From CBDCNH01 sp965219015 (GTDB lineage Bacteria > Pseudomonadota > Alphaproteobacteria > Rhodobacterales > Rhodobacteraceae), in assembly GCA_965219015.1 (NCBI GenBank), contig CBDCNH010000011.1, positions 930,001-994,000 on the forward strand: a DNA stretch of 64,000 nt, given 5' to 3'. Both the position numbers and the translations under genes were made by a program. The notes under the pieces were generated by a model that had not been told where the DNA came from, ran no database searches, and saw nothing but the letters and a program-made list of their open reading frames with translations. Positions 50,517 to 59,456 of the stretch are shown piece by piece; positions within the stretch are counted from its first letter, which is position 1, and each line of letters starts with the position of its first letter.

Positions 50517-51935
50517 TCATTCCGCGAGCACCCAGGTGTCCTTCACGCCGCCGCCCTGGCTCGAGTTGACGACGAGCGAGCCCTCCTTCAGCGCGACGCG
50601 CGTGAGCCCGCCCGGAATGAGCTCGACGCGCTCGCCGACGAGGCAATAAGGCCTGAGGTCGACGTGGCGCGGCGCGATGCCCTCTTCCACGAAGGTGGGG
50701 CAGGTCGAGAGCGCGAGCGTGGGCTGGGCGATGTAGTTGCCGGGATTGGCGCGGAGCTGCTCGGCAAAGGCCTCGAGCTGCGCGCGCGTGGCCTTCGGCC
50801 CGACGAGCATCCCGTAGCCGCCCGAGCCGTGGACCTCCTTGACCACCAGTTCGGCGAGATGCTCCTGCACGTAGGAATGGTCGTCGCCGATGCCGCATTG
50901 CCAGGTGGGCACGTTGGCGAGAATGGGCTCCTCGCCGAGATAGAAGCGGATCATCTCGGGGACGAAGGTATAGACCGCCTTGTCGTCGGCGACCCCCGCG
51001 CCCGGCGCCGAGGCGATGGTGACGCCGCCCGAGCGGTAGACGTCCATCAGCCCCGCGATCCCGAGCATCGAGTCCGGGCGGAAGCACAGCGGGTCGATGT
51101 AGGCGTCGTCGATGCGGCGGTAGATCACGTCCACCCGGCGCGGACCTTCGGTGGTCCGCATGAAGCAATATTCGCCCTCGACGAAGAGATCCTGCCCCTC
51201 GACGAGCTCGACGCCCATCAGGTCGGCGAGGAAGGAGTGCTCGTAGTAGGCCGAGTTGAAGTGCCCGGGCGTCAGGATGACGATCACGGGCTCGCCCTCG
51301 CATTTCGCCGGCGCCACCGAAGCGAGCGTCCGGCGGAGCGCCTCGGGATAGCCGTCCACGGGCTCGATGCGGTTCTCGCGGAAGAGGGCGGGGAACATCC
51401 GCATCATGATCTCGCGGTTCTCGAGCATGTAGCTCACGCCCGAGGGCGTGCGGCAGTTGTCCTCGAGCACGAAGAAATCGTCGGGCCCGGTGCGGACCAG
51501 ATCCACCCCCACGACATGCGAGAACACGCCCCGCGGCGGCGCGAAGCCCGAGACCGCCTTCTCGAACGCCTCGTTCTGGTATACTAGCTTACCAGGGATG
51601 CGGCCCGAGCGGACGATCTCGCCACGTCCGTAGATGTCGCACAGGAACGCGTTGAGCGCGCGGGCGCGTTGCTTGATGCCGCGCTCGAGCCGGCGCCATT
51701 CGGGTTGGGTGAACACGCGGGGAAACATGTCGAACGGGATCAGACGATCGGGGTCGCCGCCCTCGCCGTAGACCGCGAACGTGATCCCGATCCGGCGGAA
51801 GAGCGCCTCCGCCTCGGCCTGCTTGAGGCTTCGCAGGTCTGCCGGCATCGCCCGCGTCCAGTGTTCGAGCGCGGCGTAGGGCACGCGCACGGCCTCCTGT
51901 GCGCTATCGTACATTTCGTTGAAAGGTGCGGTCAT
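50517..51935 (-). CDS. Circularly permuted ATP-grasp protein of the Anbu cluster
   Basis: 472 aa. Conserved blocks include FDMFPRVFTQPEWRRLERGIKQRARALNAFLCDIYG, GVDLVRTGPDDFFVLEDNCRTPSGVSYMLENR, VILTPGHFNSAYYEHSFLADLMGVELVEG and RRIDDAYIDPL, typical of COG2308. ATP-grasp enzymes ligate a carboxylate to an amine, so this is likely the peptide- or amide-forming member of the cluster. First gene of the leftward operon (ATP-grasp, alpha-E, transglutaminase, Anbu). Confidence 0.92.
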   Translation of the reverse strand: MTAPFNEMYDSAQEAVRVPYAALEHWTRAMPADLRSLKQAEAEALFRRIGITFAVYGEGGDPDRLIPFDMFPRVFTQPEWRRLERGIKQRARALNAFLCDIYGRGEIVRSGRIPGKLVYQNEAFEKAVSGFAPPRGVFSHVVGVDLVRTGPDDFFVLEDNCRTPSGVSYMLENREIMMRMFPALFRENRIEPVDGYPEALRRTLASVAPAKCEGEPVIVILTPGHFNSAYYEHSFLADLMGVELVEGQDLFVEGEYCFMRTTEGPRRVDVIYRRIDDAYIDPLCFRPDSMLGIAGLMDVYRSGGVTIASAPGAGVADDKAVYTFVPEMIRFYLGEEPILANVPTWQCGIGDDHSYVQEHLAELVVKEVHGSGGYGMLVGPKATRAQLEAFAEQLRANPGNYIAQPTLALSTCPTFVEEGIAPRHVDLRPYCLVGERVELIPGGLTRVALKEGSLVVNSSQGGGVKDTWVLAE

Positions 51936-52093
51936 GGGCTCCGGAGGCGTGGCGTGACCCAAGCATTCAATGCGAACGGCGTGCCGACGTAAAGCCGGGT
52001 GACGACCTCCCGCACGACCGGGGCACGCGGTTGTTAAGCTGCCGCTCACCGTTTTGCAGCAGGCTCTTCGCGACGTCATCGCGCGAGGCCGAC

Positions 52094-52552
52094 ATGCTCC
52101 ACCAGATGCTCTACGCGAGCGGTGCTACGGACCTCATGGGTGCGGGCGAGATCGACCGCATCCTCGCGGTGTCGCGCCGCAACAACCTGGGCCTCGACGT
52201 GACCGGTCTGCTGATGACCGCGGACGGTGCCTTTTTGCAGCTGCTCGAAGGACCGGAAGCGGCGGTGCGCGGGCTCTTCGAACGGATCGGGCGGGATGCG
52301 CGGCATCGCAACGTCATGGTGCTCCTCGAGCGGGCCATCCCGGAGCGCGCCTTCGCGGGATGGAGCATGGGACTGAAGCGGCTCGACGCCGGTGCCTCGG
52401 GCGACGCGGCGGTCTTCCGAGCCACGCGCAGCGCGCTCGACGCCAGACTCGTCGCGGGAAACGCGGCGCTCCTCAACATCGTGCTGGCCTTCGGCGGCCG
52501 TGACTTCCTCGCCGAAAGTGCTCCCTTGCGGCTTTCCGCCGAAACCAGGTGA
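52094..52552 (+). CDS. Short BLUF-domain blue-light photoreceptor
   Basis: 152 aa. The flavin-binding core is LHQMLYASGATDLM with the photoactive Tyr near residue 7, the Asn in SRRNNLGLDVTGLLM, and the Gln in GAFLQLLEGPEAAV near 50; WSMGLKRL gives the switch Trp/Met segment. A C-terminal 50-residue helical extension is of the kind that mediates oligomerisation. BLUF proteins sense blue light through FAD. It stands alone; the next gene is a VPLPA-CTERM protein 62 nt downstream. It might help regulate light-dependent traits such as the pigments at 2-14 kb, but there is no direct evidence. Confidence 0.9.
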   Translation: MLHQMLYASGATDLMGAGEIDRILAVSRRNNLGLDVTGLLMTADGAFLQLLEGPEAAVRGLFERIGRDARHRNVMVLLERAIPERAFAGWSMGLKRLDAGASGDAAVFRATRSALDARLVAGNAALLNIVLAFGGRDFLAESAPLRLSAETR

Positions 52553-52614
52553 CAAATCGTTAACGACCCGCGACAATGGCATTGCTTCAGTAACCATTGA
52601 AATGGGTGATCCAC

Positions 52615-53145
52615 ATGAGAAACATCTTCACGGCGGCCTCCGCGGCAACGCTGGCGACGGCTGCTGTCGCACTGGCGGCGATGCTCACGACGACAGCAGC
52701 CAGTGCCGTCCCGGTCAGCTGGACGCTCGACAACTGGACCTTCAGCGACGGCGGCACGGCCTCGGGATCGTTCGTCTACGACGCCGACCTCGGCAGCTAT
52801 TCGGACATCGCCGTCATGACGACCGCCGGGAGCAACCTCTTCGGGTCGTTCTACAGCGACCTCGTGACCGGCGACGCGACGGGCTTCGAGCTGTCCGACG
52901 GGTTCGGCGGCGACCTTCTGGCGAGCTTCACGACCGCGCTCGGCAACCTTGGCGGCATGGTCACGGTCGTGCCCTACGGCGAGTTCGACTTCCTCTCGCT
53001 CGGCTTGCGCGGTCATGGCGGCACCCCGTCGTCCGCGAGCGTGATCGGCACGCCGCAGGTCGCCGCCGTGCCGCTGCCCGCCACGCTGCCGCTCCTCGGC
53101 CTCGGTCTCGCCGCCGCGGCCCTCGTGCGGCGCCGCCGCGGCTGA
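52615..53145 (+). CDS. Secreted protein with VPLPA-CTERM sorting signal
   Basis: 176 aa. A signal peptide (about residues 1-32, ending TAASA) is followed by a beta-rich domain rich in Gly, Ser, Thr and Asp (TFSDGGTASGSFVYDADLGSYSDIAV). The C-terminus AVPLPATLPLLGLGLAAAALVRRRRG is a PEP-CTERM-like VPLPA tripartite signal: short motif, membrane helix, Arg cluster. Such proteins are cut and anchored by an exosortase/rhombosortase-like system encoded elsewhere in the genome. ATG at 52615 is preferred over the TTG at 52597. Confidence 0.9.
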   Translation: MRNIFTAASAATLATAAVALAAMLTTTAASAVPVSWTLDNWTFSDGGTASGSFVYDADLGSYSDIAVMTTAGSNLFGSFYSDLVTGDATGFELSDGFGGDLLASFTTALGNLGGMVTVVPYGEFDFLSLGLRGHGGTPSSASVIGTPQVAAVPLPATLPLLGLGLAAAALVRRRRG

Positions 53146-53194
53146 CGTCTCCCGCGGGCTGGCGCATCTCCCACTTGCCGCTAGCTTCACGGGC

Positions 53195-54217
53195 ATGGCC
53201 ACGCCGCTCCTCAGCTTCACCGACCGCGGCATCTACTGCGCGGTCGGCGACTTCTTCATCGACCCCTGGCGCCCGGTGGACCGCGCGCTGATCACGCACG
53301 GCCACGCGGACCACGCCCGCGACGGTCATGCGCGCTATCTCGCCACCGAAGCCGCCGCCCCGGTGATGCGCCACCGTCTCGGCGACATCCGCCTCGAGAC
53401 GATCCGCTACGGCGAGCCGCGCAGCATCGGCGGCGCCACCGTCTCGTTCCATCCGGCGGGGCATGTGCCGGGCTCCGCGCAGATCCGCGTCGAGGCGGCG
53501 GGCGAGGTCTGGGTCGTCTCCGGCGACTACAAGACCGAACCGGACGGGCTGTCGGAGCCCTGGGAGCCGGTCGCCTGCCATGCCTTCGTCACCGAATGCA
53601 CCTTCGGGATGCCGATCTACCGCTGGGCGCCGCAAGCCGAGGTGATCGCCGACATCGACGCCTGGTGGGCGGAGAACCGCGCCGCCGGGCGGTTCTCGGT
53701 CCTCGGCGCCTACGCGCTTGGCAAGGCGCAGCGCATCCTCGCCAACGTGGACGCCGGGATCGGCCCGATCCTGACGCACGGCGCCGTCGAGGCGACCAAC
53801 GCGGTGCTGCGCGCTCAGGGGATCGTGCTGCCGGACACCCATCAGGTGACGCCCGCGACCGACCTCAAGGCGCATGCGGGCGCGCTCGTCATCGCCCCGC
53901 CCTCGGCGCTCGGGGGGCCGTGGATGCGCCGCTTCCGGGCCGCCTCGACGGGCTTCGCCTCGGGCTGGATGGCGCTGCGCGGCGTGCGGCGGCGGCGCGG
54001 CGGCGACCGCGGGTTCGTGCTGTCGGACCACGCCGACTGGCCCGGCCTCGACGCCGCCATCCGCGCCACGGGCGCGACCCGCATCTTCGCCACCCACGGC
54101 TACACCGCCGTGTTCCGCCGCTGGCTCGCCGAACAGGGCTATGACGCCGCGGTGGTCACCACCGACTACGGCGACGACGAGGCGGAGGATGCCGTGACGG
54201 AGGACGCCGCGCGATGA
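53195..54217 (+). CDS. Ligase-associated DNA exonuclease (metallo-beta-lactamase fold)
   Basis: 340 aa. ALITHGHADHARDGH is the HxHxDH zinc motif near residue 33, HPAGHVPGSAQIRVE and SGDYKTEPD give further ligands, and the beta-CASP-like part ends FATHGYTAVFRRWL. The family is defined by genes next to an ATP-dependent DNA ligase and often an Lhr-like helicase, and it is expected to process DNA ends for repair. Here the ligase is 590 nt downstream with another gene wedged between. The stop overlaps the next ATG (ATGA). Confidence 0.93.
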   Translation: MATPLLSFTDRGIYCAVGDFFIDPWRPVDRALITHGHADHARDGHARYLATEAAAPVMRHRLGDIRLETIRYGEPRSIGGATVSFHPAGHVPGSAQIRVEAAGEVWVVSGDYKTEPDGLSEPWEPVACHAFVTECTFGMPIYRWAPQAEVIADIDAWWAENRAAGRFSVLGAYALGKAQRILANVDAGIGPILTHGAVEATNAVLRAQGIVLPDTHQVTPATDLKAHAGALVIAPPSALGGPWMRRFRAASTGFASGWMALRGVRRRRGGDRGFVLSDHADWPGLDAAIRATGATRIFATHGYTAVFRRWLAEQGYDAAVVTTDYGDDEAEDAVTEDAAR

Positions 54218-54807
54218 TGCTCCCGGCCCTTGCCCTTGCGGGCCGTCTGGATTTCATGCCGGGTCGGAAGGCGACGATCCACGTCGCTGGCGGCATGAAG
54301 CCGCGTCCCGGGCCCGACGATTGCGCTGTCCTCACGATGGCCGAGGATGCGCGCGCGCACGTCCGGCCGGCCGGCGTCGTGGTGTTCCGCACGCCGGAAC
54401 GATCCCATCCGATCGAGCGCCCGGTTGCCGTCGCCGGGCAGACCGTCGAGCGCCTCGACGGACTGCGCTTCGTGGACGCCACCGAGGTGCCGGAGATGCC
54501 GGAGCCTGGCCATACGCCGAGGCCCGAGCGCGAGGATCGCTACGGAGCGTTTCCGCCCTGCCCGACACTCACACCCTTCTGCAGGATCGACCGCAGCCGC
54601 GAACGCCTGCCGTCCGGGGCCGAACCTGGTGGACCCTGGTCGACGTCGCGCGACGCGGGGCCTTCGACCGTAGGGACCGGGCACGTCGACCGGCTCGGCG
54701 ACATCACCCTGTCCGCGACGTGTGCGCCGGATGGACACGGCCCCGGCCCGGTCGCTCTCGCAGACGTCGAGCGCGTGCGCGCCCGCAGCCATCCCGCGCC
54801 GCGGTGA
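54214..54807 (+). CDS. Unknown gene wedged between DNA exonuclease and DNA ligase
   Basis: 197 aa, not recognised. It begins with an ATG overlapping the exonuclease stop (54214-54217) and its TGA overlaps the ligase GTG (54804-54807), the coupling expected of a true operon member. The N-terminus (MLPALALAGRLDFMPGRKATIHVAGGMKPRPGPDDCAVL) has strand-like alternation; the centre (HPIERPVAVAGQTVERLDGLRFVDATEVPE) too; the second half holds Cys residues (PPCPT, PFCRID, ATCAPDGHG) and looks loop-rich. No signal peptide or membrane helix. A DNA-end-processing helper is the contextual guess. An antisense ORF of similar length covers the region, so proof of coding needs homologues. Confidence 0.5.
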   Translation: MMLPALALAGRLDFMPGRKATIHVAGGMKPRPGPDDCAVLTMAEDARAHVRPAGVVVFRTPERSHPIERPVAVAGQTVERLDGLRFVDATEVPEMPEPGHTPRPEREDRYGAFPPCPTLTPFCRIDRSRERLPSGAEPGGPWSTSRDAGPSTVGTGHVDRLGDITLSATCAPDGHGPGPVALADVERVRARSHPAPR

Positions 54808-56393
54808 AGCGCTTCGCCGCCCTCTTCACCGCGCTCGACCGGACCACGCGGACGAACGCCAAGGTCGCGGCGCTGGCGGCGTACTTCGGCGAGGCGCCGG
54901 AGCGCGACCGGCTCTGGACCATCGCCCTCCTGTCGGGCCGGAGGCCGCGGCGGGCGGTGAGCGGGACGCTGCTGCGCGGCTGGGCGGCGGAGCGGGCGGG
55001 CATCCCGCTCTGGCTCGTCGAGGAGGCCTATCCGGTGGTGGGCGACCTTGCCGAGACGCTGGCGCTGATCCTGCCGCCGCCCGCGCACGAGACCGACCTC
55101 CCGCTTGGCGACTGGCTCGACCGGGTGCGCGCGATGGGCGGCCAGCCCGAGCCCGAGCGCCGCCGCGTGGTGGAGGACGCCTGGGACAGCCTCGGGACCA
55201 CCGAGCGCTTCGTGTTCAACAAGCTCCTCACCGGCGGCTTCCGCATGGGCGTGAGCCAGACGCTGATGACCCGCGCGCTGGCGGCGGCGACGGGGATTGC
55301 CGAGACCGACCTCGCGCACCGGCTGATGGGCGACTGGGTGCCGGAGCGGACGACCTACGCCGACCTCGTGCTCGCCGACAACCCTTCGGCCGACCATTCG
55401 CGGCCCTATCCGTTCTATCTGGCATACCAGATCGACGGGCCGCCGGAGGCGCTCGGGCCGCCCGCCGACTGGATCGCGGAGTGGAAATGGGACGGCATCC
55501 GCGGGCAGCTCGTGGTGCGCGGCGGGCAGGCGCATCTGTGGTCGCGGGGCGAGGATCTCGTGACCGACCGCTTCCCCGAGCTCGGACCGGACTATCTCGC
55601 GCCCGGCACGGTGCTCGACGGCGAGATCCTGGCCTACGCCGACGGCGCCCCCCTGCCCTTCGCGGCGCTGCAGCGCCGGCTCGGCCGCAAGACGGTGCCG
55701 AAGACGCTCCTCGCCGAGGCGCCGGTGATCCTGATGGCCTACGACCTTCTGGAGGCGGACGGCATCGACCTGCGTGCGGAGCCCTTCGCCAAGCGGCGCG
55801 CGGCGCTCACGGACATCGTCGCGGGGCTGCCTGCGGCCGCCAACATCCGCCTCTCGCCCGCCGTCACCTTCGGCGACTGGGAGGAGCTTGGCAGGGAGCG
55901 CGCACGCTCGCGCGCGATGGGCGCCGAAGGGCTGATGCTGAAGCGCGCGGCCTCGCCCTATCTCGCGGGGCGCAAGAAGGGCGACTGGTGGAAGTGGAAG
56001 GTCGATCCCCTGACGATCGACGCGGTGATGGTCTACGCGCAGGCAGGGAGCGGCCGGCGCGCGACGCTCTTCACCGACTACACCTTCGCGGTCTGGGACG
56101 GCGCCGACCTCGTGCCGGTGACGAAGGCCTATTCGGGGCTGACCGACGCCGAGTTCGGGCAGATCACCGCCTGGGTCCGGCGGCACACGCTGCAGAAGTT
56201 CGGCCCCGTCCGGCAGGTGCCGCCCGAGCACGTCTTCGAGATCGGCTTCGAGGGCATCCAGGCGAGCCCGCGGCACCGCTCGGGCGTGGCGCTGCGGTTT
56301 CCCCGGATGCTGCGCTGGCGCCACGACAAGCCCGCGGCCGAGGCCAACACGATCGCGGACCTGCGCGAGATGCTGGCCGCGTTCGGCGGCTGA
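54804..56393 (+). CDS. ATP-dependent DNA ligase
   Basis: 529 aa starting GTG. A DNA-binding domain (AALFTALDRTTRTNAKVAALAAYF ... FVFNKLLTGGFRMGVSQTL) leads to the nucleotidyl-transferase core with the adenylated Lys in WIAEWKWDGIRGQL (near 231), ELGPDYLAPGTVLDGEIL (motif III/IV region), GAEGLMLKRAASPY and WWKWKVDPLTIDAVMVYA (motif V), then an OB fold. This is the LigB/LigC-like bacterial repair ligase associated with a beta-CASP exonuclease. No Lhr-type helicase follows here; instead oligoendopeptidase F begins 55 nt on. Confidence 0.94.
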   Translation: MKRFAALFTALDRTTRTNAKVAALAAYFGEAPERDRLWTIALLSGRRPRRAVSGTLLRGWAAERAGIPLWLVEEAYPVVGDLAETLALILPPPAHETDLPLGDWLDRVRAMGGQPEPERRRVVEDAWDSLGTTERFVFNKLLTGGFRMGVSQTLMTRALAAATGIAETDLAHRLMGDWVPERTTYADLVLADNPSADHSRPYPFYLAYQIDGPPEALGPPADWIAEWKWDGIRGQLVVRGGQAHLWSRGEDLVTDRFPELGPDYLAPGTVLDGEILAYADGAPLPFAALQRRLGRKTVPKTLLAEAPVILMAYDLLEADGIDLRAEPFAKRRAALTDIVAGLPAAANIRLSPAVTFGDWEELGRERARSRAMGAEGLMLKRAASPYLAGRKKGDWWKWKVDPLTIDAVMVYAQAGSGRRATLFTDYTFAVWDGADLVPVTKAYSGLTDAEFGQITAWVRRHTLQKFGPVRQVPPEHVFEIGFEGIQASPRHRSGVALRFPRMLRWRHDKPAAEANTIADLREMLAAFGG

Positions 56394-56448
56394 CTTGCGC
56401 GCGCGGGGCTCCGCGCCCTATCTCCCGCAGGAACCGAAGGAGACACGC

Positions 56449-58269
56449 ATGACACCGTCCCACCGCCCCATCCTGCGCGATGCCCGCGACGCCGCGAGCG
56501 GCCTCGGCGACCTGCCCGTCTGGGATCTCGGCGACCTCTACGGCGGCCCCGACGCGCCCGAGATCGCACGCGACATGGGCTGGCTCGAGACCGCCTGCGC
56601 GGCCTTCGCGGCGGACTACGAGGGCCGCCTCGCGGGTCTCGACGCGGCAGCGATGCTCGACTGCGTGCATCGCTACGAGCGCATCGACGCGACCGCGGGG
56701 CGGCTGATGTCCTACGCGGGGCTCCGCTACGCGCAGCTCACCACGGATGCCGACCGTGCCAAGCTGATGTCGGACATGCAGGAGCGCGTGACCGACGCGA
56801 CGACGCCCCTCGTGTTCTTCTCGCTCGAGGTCAACCGCATCGACGACGCCCGGCTCGACGCGATGCTGGCGGAGGACGCCGGGCTCGCGCGCTACCGCCC
56901 GGTCTTCGAGCGGCTCCGCGCGATGCGGCCGCACCAGCTCTCGGACGAGATGGAGCGCTTCCTGCACGACCAGTCGCCGGCGACCGCCTCGGCCTGGAAC
57001 AAGCTCTTCGACGAGACGATGGCGGGGCTGGCGTTCGAGGTCGGCGGCGAGACCCTGCCGCTCGAGGCGACGCTGAACCTCCTGACCGATCCCGACCGCG
57101 CGCGGCGGCAGGCCGCGGCGGAGGCGCTCGCGAGCGTGTTCAAGCGCGACGTGAAGCTCTACGCGCGCATCCACAACACGCTCGCGAAGGAAAAGGAGAT
57201 CGAGGACCGCTGGCGCAAGATGCCGACGCCGCAGACCGCCCGGCACCTCTCGAACCACGTCGAGCCCGAGGTGGTCGAGGCGCTGCGGACCGCCGTGGTC
57301 GCGGCCTATCCCCGGCTCTCGCACCGCTACTACGCGCTGAAGGCGCGCTGGCTCGGGCTCGAGACGCTCGAGGTCTGGGACCGCAACGCGCCGCTGCCGC
57401 AGGAGAGCCCGGCGCTCGTCGGCTGGGAGGCGGCGCGCGCGACGGTGATGGGCGCCTATGCCGGGTTCGCGCCCGAGATGGCGCGGATCGCCGAGCCGTT
57501 CTTCGAGCGCGGCTGGATCGATGCCGCGGCGACCCCCGGCAAGTCGCCCGGCGCCTTCGCGCACCCGACCGTGACGGAGGTGCATCCCTACCTGCTGCTG
57601 AACTACCTCGGGAAGCCGCGCGACGTGATGACGCTCGCGCACGAGCTCGGCCACGGCGTGCATCAGGTGCTCGCGGCCGGTCAGGGCGAGCTTCTGGCCT
57701 CGACGCCGCTCACGCTCGCCGAGACCGCGAGCGTGTTCGGCGAGATGCTGACCTTCCGCGCCCTCCTCGCCGCCGCGACGTCGCCCGCCGAACGCAAGAT
57801 CCTGCTCGCCGGCAAGGTCGAGGACATGATCAACACCGTGGTCCGCCAGATCGCGTTCTACGATTTCGAGTGCAAGCTCCACGCCGCGCGCCGCGAGGGC
57901 GAGCTCACCCCCGACGCGATCGACGCGCTCTGGATGTCGGTGCAGGCCGAGAGCCTCGGGCCGGTGTTCCGCTTCATGCCGGGATACGAGACGTTCTGGG
58001 CCTACATCCCGCATTTCGTCCACTCGCCGTTCTACGTCTACGCCTATGCCTTCGGCGACGGCCTCGTGAACGCGCTCTACGCGGTCTACGAGGAGGGCCG
58101 TCCGGGGTTCGAGGACGCCTACTTCGAGATGCTGCGGGCGGGCGGCTCGAAGCACCACCGCGAGCTTCTCGCCCCCTTCGGCCTCGACGCCGCGGACCCT
58201 GCGTTCTGGGACAAGGGCCTCGGCATGATCGCGGGCTTCATCGACGAGCTGGAGGCGATGGAGGCGTGA
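56449..58269 (+). CDS. pepF: Oligoendopeptidase F family metallopeptidase (M3)
   Basis: 606 aa. Zinc site LAHELGHGVHQVLA near residue 395, with the downstream Glu in LAETASVFGEML. WDLGDLYGG at the N-terminus and FYVYAYAFGDGLVNALYAVYEEG near the C-terminus mark the PepF branch, which cleaves short peptides in the cytoplasm. ATG at 56449 follows AAGGAG. Stop overlaps a possible small gene (GTGA). Confidence 0.94.
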   Translation: MTPSHRPILRDARDAASGLGDLPVWDLGDLYGGPDAPEIARDMGWLETACAAFAADYEGRLAGLDAAAMLDCVHRYERIDATAGRLMSYAGLRYAQLTTDADRAKLMSDMQERVTDATTPLVFFSLEVNRIDDARLDAMLAEDAGLARYRPVFERLRAMRPHQLSDEMERFLHDQSPATASAWNKLFDETMAGLAFEVGGETLPLEATLNLLTDPDRARRQAAAEALASVFKRDVKLYARIHNTLAKEKEIEDRWRKMPTPQTARHLSNHVEPEVVEALRTAVVAAYPRLSHRYYALKARWLGLETLEVWDRNAPLPQESPALVGWEAARATVMGAYAGFAPEMARIAEPFFERGWIDAAATPGKSPGAFAHPTVTEVHPYLLLNYLGKPRDVMTLAHELGHGVHQVLAAGQGELLASTPLTLAETASVFGEMLTFRALLAAATSPAERKILLAGKVEDMINTVVRQIAFYDFECKLHAARREGELTPDAIDALWMSVQAESLGPVFRFMPGYETFWAYIPHFVHSPFYVYAYAFGDGLVNALYAVYEEGRPGFEDAYFEMLRAGGSKHHRELLAPFGLDAADPAFWDKGLGMIAGFIDELEAMEA

Positions 58270-58430
58270 GCCATGCTTGGCGGACGCGCAACCCTGATCG
58301 TCATCGGCCCGACGATCTCCTTGTGGTCGTGGCCGGGGAGGAGTCGCCCTCGACCGATAGCCCGGCGGGCTGCCGGCGGAAGGCGTGTCAGCGCCGAGGC
58401 ACTGTTCGCCGAGCTCGATGCGGGGTTTAA
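58266..58430 (+). CDS. Possible small protein after pepF, low confidence
   Basis: 54 aa from a GTG that overlaps the pepF stop (58266-58269). It reads MSHAWRTRNPDRHRPDDLL, then an Arg/Cys-rich tail, without resemblance to a family. In another frame the following bases give protein-like text (SAEALFAELDAGFKRFEPS), so this stretch might be a decayed or frameshifted gene. The rest up to 58499 shows only the ribosome site of the next gene. Confidence 0.25.
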   Translation: MSHAWRTRNPDRHRPDDLLVVVAGEESPSTDSPAGCRRKACQRRGTVRRARCGV

Positions 58431-58499
58431 GCGTTTCGAGCCGTCATGGTGCCGTCGCAAACGCGGCGCACCCTGTCCTCGCATGAAGGAGCCATCGCC

Positions 58500-59456
58500 A
58501 TGCCCGGCATCACGCTCGACGGCACCATCGAGAAGATCACCGACGGCGACACCATCCGCGTCACGGCGGAGGGGCGGCTCTTCAAGGTCCGCGTGCTCGG
58601 GCTTGATACCGAGGAGAGCGTGGGGACCAACAACCCCAAGCCCATCACCGCCTGGGGCAAGGCGGCGAGCGAGTACGCGAAGGGCATCCTGCCCGTCGGC
58701 GCGCCGGTGCGGATGGCCTTCGCGGGCGACGAGCCGGTGATCGTCGGCGACGCGATCAACGTGCGCTACCTCGACAACTTCGAGCGGCCGCTCGCCTCCA
58801 TCCTGCTGCCGGACCCGATCGAGGGCTTTTCGGACTACACCGAGCTGATGATCCGCCGCGGCTACTCGCCCTACTTCGTGAAGTACGGCCGCGCCGAGCT
58901 CCCCGACCAGGACGCGCGCTACGCCGCCGCCGAGGTCGCCGCGCAAGAGGACGACATCGGCGTCTGGAACCAGTTCCTCGTCAACGGCGTGATGCGGCCC
59001 GAGGACGCGCCGCGCAACTATGCCCGGCTGATGGTCTGGTGGGAGCTCCGCGCGCGGATCATCGACGTGTTCCGCGCGGCGCAGGCCGCGGCTCCAGGCT
59101 CGGTGCTCGACACCCGGCTCGACTACGCGCGGCTTCTCGAGATCGCGGCGGCGGGCGGGACGGCGACGGTGTTCATCGAGCTGACCGAGGGCATGGCAGC
59201 GGGGGGCGTGCATTACGTCATCCGCTCGTCGTCGCGCGCGCAGCCGGTCCAGCTCTTCCTGCCGCACGAGGAGCGCCCCGAGATCGTGGCGGTCAAGCGG
59301 CTCCTGATGAACCGGTACGTCTCGAGCGGCGAGGACTTCCCGCGCCGCAACTACGCCTACGTCACGGGGACGGTGAAGACGTTCGCGGGCCGGCCCGAGA
59401 TGGTGGTCGAGAGCACCAGCCAGATCAGCGACCTGCCGCCGGCGATGGCGGGCTAG
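58500..59456 (+). CDS. Staphylococcal-nuclease-like (TNase) domain protein
   Basis: 318 aa, no signal peptide. The N-terminal half matches the SNc fold: DGTIEKITDGDTIRVTAEGRLFKVRVLGLDTEESVG, AWGKAASEYAKGILPVGAPVRM, RYLDNFERPLASI and ELMIRRGYSPYFVKYGRA, followed by AAEVAAQEDDIGVWNQF. The C-terminal half (EDFPRRNYAYVTGTVKTFAGRPEMVVES) is an OB-fold-like strand set. Key Arg/Glu of active nucleases appear partly kept (RVLGLDTEE, DNFERP), so catalysis is plausible but unproven. A strong AAGGAG site precedes the ATG. Confidence 0.82.
   Translation: MPGITLDGTIEKITDGDTIRVTAEGRLFKVRVLGLDTEESVGTNNPKPITAWGKAASEYAKGILPVGAPVRMAFAGDEPVIVGDAINVRYLDNFERPLASILLPDPIEGFSDYTELMIRRGYSPYFVKYGRAELPDQDARYAAAEVAAQEDDIGVWNQFLVNGVMRPEDAPRNYARLMVWWELRARIIDVFRAAQAAAPGSVLDTRLDYARLLEIAAAGGTATVFIELTEGMAAGGVHYVIRSSSRAQPVQLFLPHEERPEIVAVKRLLMNRYVSSGEDFPRRNYAYVTGTVKTFAGRPEMVVESTSQISDLPPAMAG

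Noticed and set aside
54166..54792. Minus-strand ORF of 208 aa opposite the unknown gene at 54214-54807
   Set aside because: It runs into the exonuclease gene antisense, has no ribosome site and no coupling to neighbours; the plus-strand frame has overlaps at both ends. Not fully excluded without homologues.
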